Source of the DNA: Algoriphagus aestuariicola
GTDB lineage: Bacteria; Bacteroidota; Bacteroidia; Cytophagales; Cyclobacteriaceae
Assembly (NCBI RefSeq): GCF_017254835.1
Contig: NZ_JAFKCW010000001.1
Coordinates: 1,229,063-1,293,062 of the forward strand
Direction: 5' to 3'
DNA: 64,000 bases
Below, one piece after another: positions 59,538 through 64,000 of this stretch; position 1 is the first letter of the stretch, and every line of letters begins with the position of its first letter. The notes under the pieces are model-generated. The model saw only the letters and a program-made list of their open reading frames with translations. It ran no database searches and was not told the DNA's origin. A program made the position numbers and the translations under genes.

Positions 59538-61961
59538 ATGTGGAAAAACTATCTGAAAATCGCCTGGCGCAATATTAAGCGCAACAAGGTCTATTCCTTC
59601 ATCAACATCATCGGTCTTAGCCTTGGAATGGCGGCAAGCGTGATGATTTTTTTGTTTGTCTTGGATGAACTGAGCTACGATCGCTTTATCCCCAATTCGG
59701 ATCGAATCTACCGCGTCAATGTATCTGGAAAACTCAACGGAAACGAGTTTACCTCGACCAACTCCGCCACTCCGGTTGGCCCCGCGATGAAGGCGGAAAT
59801 TGCCCAAGTGGAAGATTTTGTGAGAATGGGCGTGATGCGCACCTATCCGCTGATAGAAGGGGAAAAGGCCTTTACCGAACCCATCGTCATGATTGCCGAT
59901 TCGAATTTTTTGGACTTTTTCAGCTTTCAGTTACTCTTGGGAAAACCTGAAACTGCCCTGAGTGGCCCCGACAAGATCATTCTCACCGAGACCCTTGCCC
60001 AAAAGTATTTTGGAGACGATGACCCGATCGGAAAGACCATCTTCGGAGGTTCGGACAAGAAGCCGCTTGAGGTCACCGGGGTGATGGCAGATTTGCCCTC
60101 CAATACCCATTTGGATTTTGATGCGGTGATTTCTGGAGAGAATTGGTGGTATTTTGAGCAGGAAAACTGGACGAGCAATAATATCCTGACCTACTATCGC
60201 ATCTCCGAAGGTGCTGATCCGGCAACGGTCCAAAATGCCCTGAACGGATTGGTTTTGAAGTATGTGGGTGCGGAAATTCTACAGTTTTTGGGGATTTCGA
60301 TGGATACATTTTTGGAACAGGGCAATGCCTATGGGCTGATTTCTATCCCCATGCGGGATATTTATCTGGAGTCCCACAATTCGGATGAAATCAAGGCTCC
60401 AGGAAACGGGCAATACCTTTATCTCTTTTCCGGAATTGCCATTTTCATCCTATTAATCGCCTGCATCAACTTCATGAACCTGTCAACGGCTAGGTCTGCC
60501 AATCGCGCGAAAGAAGTAGGCGTGCGGAAATCCATTGGTGCGCAACGCCAGCGTCTGATGGGGCAGTTCCTTTCAGAATCCATGGTGTACGCCGGATTGG
60601 CCGGTATTCTCTCCTTTGTGCTTATTCTGATCTTTTTGGAGCCTTTCAACGTGCTTTCTGGAAAGACCTTGGAATTTGGGCTGCTGTTTCAGCCTCAGTT
60701 TTTGCTGGCATTTTTAGCCTTTCTAATAATAGTAGGCTTGCTTGCTGGTTCCTATCCTGCATTTTATCTGACTTCATTTTCTCCGGTGGCCGTGCTGAAA
60801 GGGGAAATACGCTCCGGAGTCAAGCGATCCACTTTGCGCAGCAGCTTGGTGATCTTCCAGTTTTTCATCTCCATTGCTTTGATGATCAGCAGCCTCGTGG
60901 TATACAAGCAGCTGAAGTTCATGCAGGAGAAAAACCTGGGCATCGACAAGGAAAATGTTCTGGCGCTGCTCCATGTTCGTTCTTTGGGCAACAACTCCCA
61001 AGCTTTCAAGCAGGAAGTTCTGGCCCAGTCGGGATTTACGGCGGCTGCTTTTAGCAATGTCCTGCCGCCGCGGATGGACTGGACTTCGGTGATGCGTACC
61101 AAGGACAAGCAACAGGACGTGCTTTGCTACCAAAACTATGTGGACGAGGACTATTTGGATGCCCTCGGATTCAAGCTTGCGGCTGGTCGCTTCTTTTCCA
61201 AGGAAATCCCCTCAGACACTGGAGCCTTATTGATCAATCAAACGGCTATGGCGCTGATGGGCTGGACCGAGCTCGACGGCACCCAAGAAGTCGGAGGCTT
61301 TTGGAACGAGGACGGAAGCGTCACCTATCGCAGGGTGATCGGGGTGATCGAGGATTTCAACTTCGAAAGCCTAAAGCAAAGTGTGAGGCCGCTCGTTGTC
61401 ATGAATGGATCTGGAAACAACTTTTACGAAATGGCTATTCGGGTCAGCCCTGGGCAAGTCACGGAAAAAATCGGTCAGTTGGAAGCGATTTGGAAAAAGC
61501 ACTCCGGTGGGGCTCCTTTTGAATTTTCTTTTTTGGATGAAGACTTTAACCTCCTTTTCCAAAAAGAGCAAAAAATGAGTCAAATCATTTTGATTTTCAC
61601 AGTCTTGGCAATCGGAATTGCTTGCCTCGGACTGTTTGGCTTGGCGGCCTATACCACCGAGCAGCGATCCAAGGAAATCAGCATCCGCAAGGCCTTGGGA
61701 GCATCCATGGCCAATTTGGTTACCATCCTTTCCAAGGATTTTACCTTGCTGGTAGTGATCGCATTTGTGATTGCAGGCCCGCTGAGCTATTTCCTGTTGG
61801 AAAAATACTGGCTGCAAAACTTTGCCTATCGCACGGAGATCGACCTGATTTTAGTCTTTTTGGCTGGCCTATTCGCCATCGTGATCGCATGGCTAACAGT
61901 GAGCTATCAAAGCTTTAAGACGGCCGCATCCAATCCGGTAGATTATCTAAAAAACGAATAA
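59538..61961 (+). CDS. FtsX/MacB-type ABC permease
   Basis: 807 residues, same double-FtsX architecture as the 52921 and 55442 genes: CINFMNLSTARSANRAKEVG, GVRKSIGAQRQRLMGQFLSES in the first core and RSKEISIRKALGASMANLV in the second. Periplasmic domains lie at about 50-280 and 430-675. It is separated from the other permeases by the convergent hypothetical gene and the palindrome region. Confidence 0.93.
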   Translation: MWKNYLKIAWRNIKRNKVYSFINIIGLSLGMAASVMIFLFVLDELSYDRFIPNSDRIYRVNVSGKLNGNEFTSTNSATPVGPAMKAEIAQVEDFVRMGVMRTYPLIEGEKAFTEPIVMIADSNFLDFFSFQLLLGKPETALSGPDKIILTETLAQKYFGDDDPIGKTIFGGSDKKPLEVTGVMADLPSNTHLDFDAVISGENWWYFEQENWTSNNILTYYRISEGADPATVQNALNGLVLKYVGAEILQFLGISMDTFLEQGNAYGLISIPMRDIYLESHNSDEIKAPGNGQYLYLFSGIAIFILLIACINFMNLSTARSANRAKEVGVRKSIGAQRQRLMGQFLSESMVYAGLAGILSFVLILIFLEPFNVLSGKTLEFGLLFQPQFLLAFLAFLIIVGLLAGSYPAFYLTSFSPVAVLKGEIRSGVKRSTLRSSLVIFQFFISIALMISSLVVYKQLKFMQEKNLGIDKENVLALLHVRSLGNNSQAFKQEVLAQSGFTAAAFSNVLPPRMDWTSVMRTKDKQQDVLCYQNYVDEDYLDALGFKLAAGRFFSKEIPSDTGALLINQTAMALMGWTELDGTQEVGGFWNEDGSVTYRRVIGVIEDFNFESLKQSVRPLVVMNGSGNNFYEMAIRVSPGQVTEKIGQLEAIWKKHSGGAPFEFSFLDEDFNLLFQKEQKMSQIILIFTVLAIGIACLGLFGLAAYTTEQRSKEISIRKALGASMANLVTILSKDFTLLVVIAFVIAGPLSYFLLEKYWLQNFAYRTEIDLILVFLAGLFAIVIAWLTVSYQSFKTAASNPVDYLKNE

Positions 61962-62066
61962 AACAATATCACGCAGAATCGTCCGCCTTCGGTCAAAATG
62001 GACTTTTCTCGGACATTTATTACCAAGAAAAACCGCTTTTGAGGGTGTGAAGGTCTGTTTTAGCCT

Positions 62067-62083
62067 TGGCACAATCTCTGGCA
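62067..62083 (+). promoter_or_regulatory. Sigma-54 (-24/-12) promoter candidate of the GIN gene
   Basis: TGGCACAATCTCTGGCA shares TGGCACA, CT and TGGCA at identical positions with the promoter at 50171. It begins 54 nt before ATG 62121. A TAnnTTTG element is absent here. Confidence 0.6.
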
Positions 62084-62120
62084 CTTAAATAAATCTGGAA
62101 ACTATTACACACCAATTATC

Positions 62121-62813
62121 ATGAAAACCATTAAAATTTTTGCCGCAGTTTTTGTCCTGTTTCTGAATGTATCTGTAGCAATGGCGCAGAGATCGGAAAC
62201 TCGTACCCCAGGATCTTTCAACCAAATCGAAAACAGCGGAAGCTGGGATGTGGAGATCACCAAGGGTTCAAAAGATGAAATCAGGCTGGAGTCCAACGGC
62301 TTCGACCTCAGCAAAGTGATCACCGAGCTGGATGGAAAACGTCTGGAAATCAAGCTGGAAAAGGGGAATTACAGGAACGTCGATATCAAAGTATTCATTA
62401 CCGTTCGCGAGCTGGAGTCTGTTGGCAACGGCGGCTCCGGGGATATGCGCATCAACTCCGATTTTGGTGCAGACTCCTTCAATATTGGCCTTTCCGGATC
62501 AGGAACCATCACTGCCAAAAACATCAACGCCGGCAAAATCAACATCGGTATGAGCGGCTCTGGTAAGATAGTCATCGAAGGTGGTAGAGCCGAGGATGCA
62601 AATATCGGGCAGTCTGGATCTGGCGACTTGGAAGCGATGAACTTCGTGGCGGAAAAAGTGAAAATCGGCAAATCCGGATCAGGAGACACCTCCATCACTG
62701 TGGTGGATTCCTTCACGGTCGGCTCCTCTGGATCGGGAAATGTGTACTACAAAGGAAATCCCGAAAAGCAGAGTATTGGAATCTCAGGCTCGTCGAAAGT
62801 GATCAAGCAGTAG
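62121..62813 (+). CDS. GIN-domain (DUF2807) exported protein
   Basis: 230 residues with a signal peptide ending VAMAQ. The rest is a right-handed beta-helix built of short repeats of the form I.SGSGD/V...: SGSGTITAKNI, SGSGKIVIEGG, SGSGDLEAMNF, SGSGDTSITVV and SGSGNVYYKGN, about 19-20 residues apart. This is the head-GIN domain. The function is unknown; such proteins often accompany sensor or membrane-stress genes in Bacteroidota. The shared sigma-54-type promoter ties it to the export cluster. Confidence 0.9.
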   Translation: MKTIKIFAAVFVLFLNVSVAMAQRSETRTPGSFNQIENSGSWDVEITKGSKDEIRLESNGFDLSKVITELDGKRLEIKLEKGNYRNVDIKVFITVRELESVGNGGSGDMRINSDFGADSFNIGLSGSGTITAKNINAGKINIGMSGSGKIVIEGGRAEDANIGQSGSGDLEAMNFVAEKVKIGKSGSGDTSITVVDSFTVGSSGSGNVYYKGNPEKQSIGISGSSKVIKQ

Positions 62814-62819
62814 CAAATG

Positions 62820-62853
62820 AATGGCGGTTGACTGCTAAAGTCGACCGCCATTT
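62820..62853 (+). terminator. Hairpin after the GIN gene
   Basis: AATGGCGGTTGAC and GTCGACCGCCATT pair with one mismatch around a 7-nt loop, just after the stop codon. The following T run is short (TTT), so termination may be partial. Confidence 0.55.
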
Positions 62854-62976
62854 CTGGTTGTGGTGTCCTCTTGGTGGTGTTTCACCAAGCGAGTTTTCAC
62901 CACTAACGATTTGAGTACTACATGGCAGTTTGGCGGGCCTGTAGCAGGTATTGATTTCTTATTTGACCTTACAGAT

Positions 62977-64000
62977 ATGTTTAAAAATTACCTCAAAATC
63001 GCCTATCGGAATCTGGTGAAAAACCGGATCTATACCGCCATTAATATATTTGGACTCACGCTCGGGCTGACGTGCTGCATACTTATTTTTTTGCAGGTCA
63101 AGGACGAACTGGGCTACGATAGATTTTGGAAAGATCATCAGCAGATCTATAGGGTGGCGCTGGAGCGCGTCTATCCAGATCATATCAACCTCTACGCGAT
63201 CATTCCGGATGGCTTTGCGCAGGTTTTTAAAAATGAAATCCCTGAAGTGGAGGATGCGACGAGACTTTTTGGTGGGGGGAATTTTGCCAATACGGTTTTG
63301 GTCGGAGAGGATGTCTATGAGGAAAAACAAGTAGTATTCGCGGATTCCAATTTTTTCGAGCTCTTTCCGCTCCATCTTGTCGAGGGAGATGTCAATACTG
63401 CCTTGTATAAGACAAATGCCTTGGTTCTGAGTGAGAAAACGGCAAGAAAATACTTTGGGAATAACGAGGCTGTTGGAAAACAGATCAAGTTAAACGGTCA
63501 AGATGTGGAGGTGACTGGGGTGATGGATGACTTGCCGACCCATAGCCACATGAACTTCGAGATTCTCGCGACCACCGCGGGGCAGCCTTTCAACCGAAAT
63601 CCCACCTATGCCTCTTTTTCGGCAATGACTTACTTGAAGCTTGGGTTGCAGGCCAAGCCTGAGGCGGTGGAAGCTGCTATTCCATCTTTGGTAAAGAAGT
63701 ATGCCGCTGGGGAGATCGAGCGAAATACCGGAGTAAACTTTGACGACTATACCCAAGCTGGAAATGGTTACAAGTATTTCCTCCAGCCCTTGGCAGGCAT
63801 TCACCTGAATTCCCAACTTCAGGCTGAAATGAAGACGAACGGCGACATCCGCTACGTCTATATTTTCATTTCCATCGCCTTCTTTATCCTGTTGATCGCT
63901 TCGGTGAATTTTATCAACCTAGCCACGGCGCGCTCGGCCGAACGGGCCAGAGAGGTGGGGGTGAGAAAGGCCATGGGCTCTGATCGTGGCCAGCTGATCG
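62977..64000 (+). CDS. FtsX/MacB-type ABC permease, 3' end outside window
   Basis: ATG 62977 starts MFKNYLKIAYRNLVKNRIYT, the standard opening of this family, and the frame stays open to the window edge (341 codons). It includes the N-terminal helix (~20-45), the MacB-like periplasmic domain (~50-285) and the first FtsX core (RYVYIFISIAFFILLIA; RAREVGVRKAMGSDRG). By comparison with its paralogues roughly 450 residues lie beyond the window. A weak -24/-12-like sequence (TGGCAGTTTGGCGGGC) lies 54 nt before the ATG. Confidence 0.92.
   Translation, partial: MFKNYLKIAYRNLVKNRIYTAINIFGLTLGLTCCILIFLQVKDELGYDRFWKDHQQIYRVALERVYPDHINLYAIIPDGFAQVFKNEIPEVEDATRLFGGGNFANTVLVGEDVYEEKQVVFADSNFFELFPLHLVEGDVNTALYKTNALVLSEKTARKYFGNNEAVGKQIKLNGQDVEVTGVMDDLPTHSHMNFEILATTAGQPFNRNPTYASFSAMTYLKLGLQAKPEAVEAAIPSLVKKYAAGEIERNTGVNFDDYTQAGNGYKYFLQPLAGIHLNSQLQAEMKTNGDIRYVYIFISIAFFILLIASVNFINLATARSAERAREVGVRKAMGSDRGQLI

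Overview
The window looks like part of the chromosome of an aerobic Bacteroidota bacterium of the order Cytophagales, probably Cyclobacteriaceae (Algoriphagus-like). This is inferred from gene content, not from a search. Pointers are a gliding lipoprotein (GldH), a GWxTD protein, a GT117/DUF2723 mannosyltransferase, arrays of ~800-residue FtsX/MacB-type permeases, few Shine-Dalgarno sequences, and many TAnnTTTG (-7) promoter elements upstream of starts.

Region by region. 1-12.3 kb is an accessory block of oxidoreductases and hydrolases, several with Tat-like leaders: aldo/keto reductase (cut by the window edge), intradiol dioxygenase, Zn alcohol dehydrogenase, PQQ-type sugar dehydrogenase, a truncated NepI-like MFS pump, a cyclophilin-like lipoprotein, a carboxylesterase and an IorAB-type molybdenum hydroxylase. 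Two paralogous AraC regulators lie in it. 12.3-14.8 kb holds GTAC-rich repeats, a frameshifted outer-membrane protein and tRNA-Ser(GCT). 14.9-30.4 kb is mostly core: a PAS/HisKA protein without a kinase domain, the minus-strand run recQ-purD-ricT-gldH, kpsF-manC, rlmB with a GWxTD gene, a methyltransferase and a GT117 protein.

30.5-39.9 kb carries a sulfur module: thioredoxin, a CstB-like persulfide dioxygenase/rhodanese, a split YeeE/YedE transporter pair and a TsdA-like dihaem cytochrome translationally coupled to a porin. Four promoters here share a GTGAC-N4-GTCAC-like box at almost the same distance (22-23 nt) upstream of the -7 element, which suggests one CRP/FNR-family regulator. Between these lie an AlkD-like protein, a 12-unit 21-bp tandem repeat, a 26-residue membrane peptide, an MFS transporter and an acyl-ACP thioesterase.

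40.2-43 kb looks like a cold/membrane-fluidity run: fatty-acid desaturase (apparently starting at a non-canonical codon), DEAD-box helicase, Lys-rich protein and CspA. 43-47 kb holds LdhA, a Dabb lipoprotein, MsrAB and a TerB-like protein. 47-64 kb is a two-component system with a sigma-54 activator next to a MacA-like adaptor, one ABC ATPase, four FtsX permeases and a GIN-domain protein. Two near-identical sigma-54-type promoters (before the adaptor and the GIN gene) and a third weaker one suggest that this response regulator controls the export cluster. REP-like palindromes fill the gene-poor stretch at 57.8-59.4 kb.
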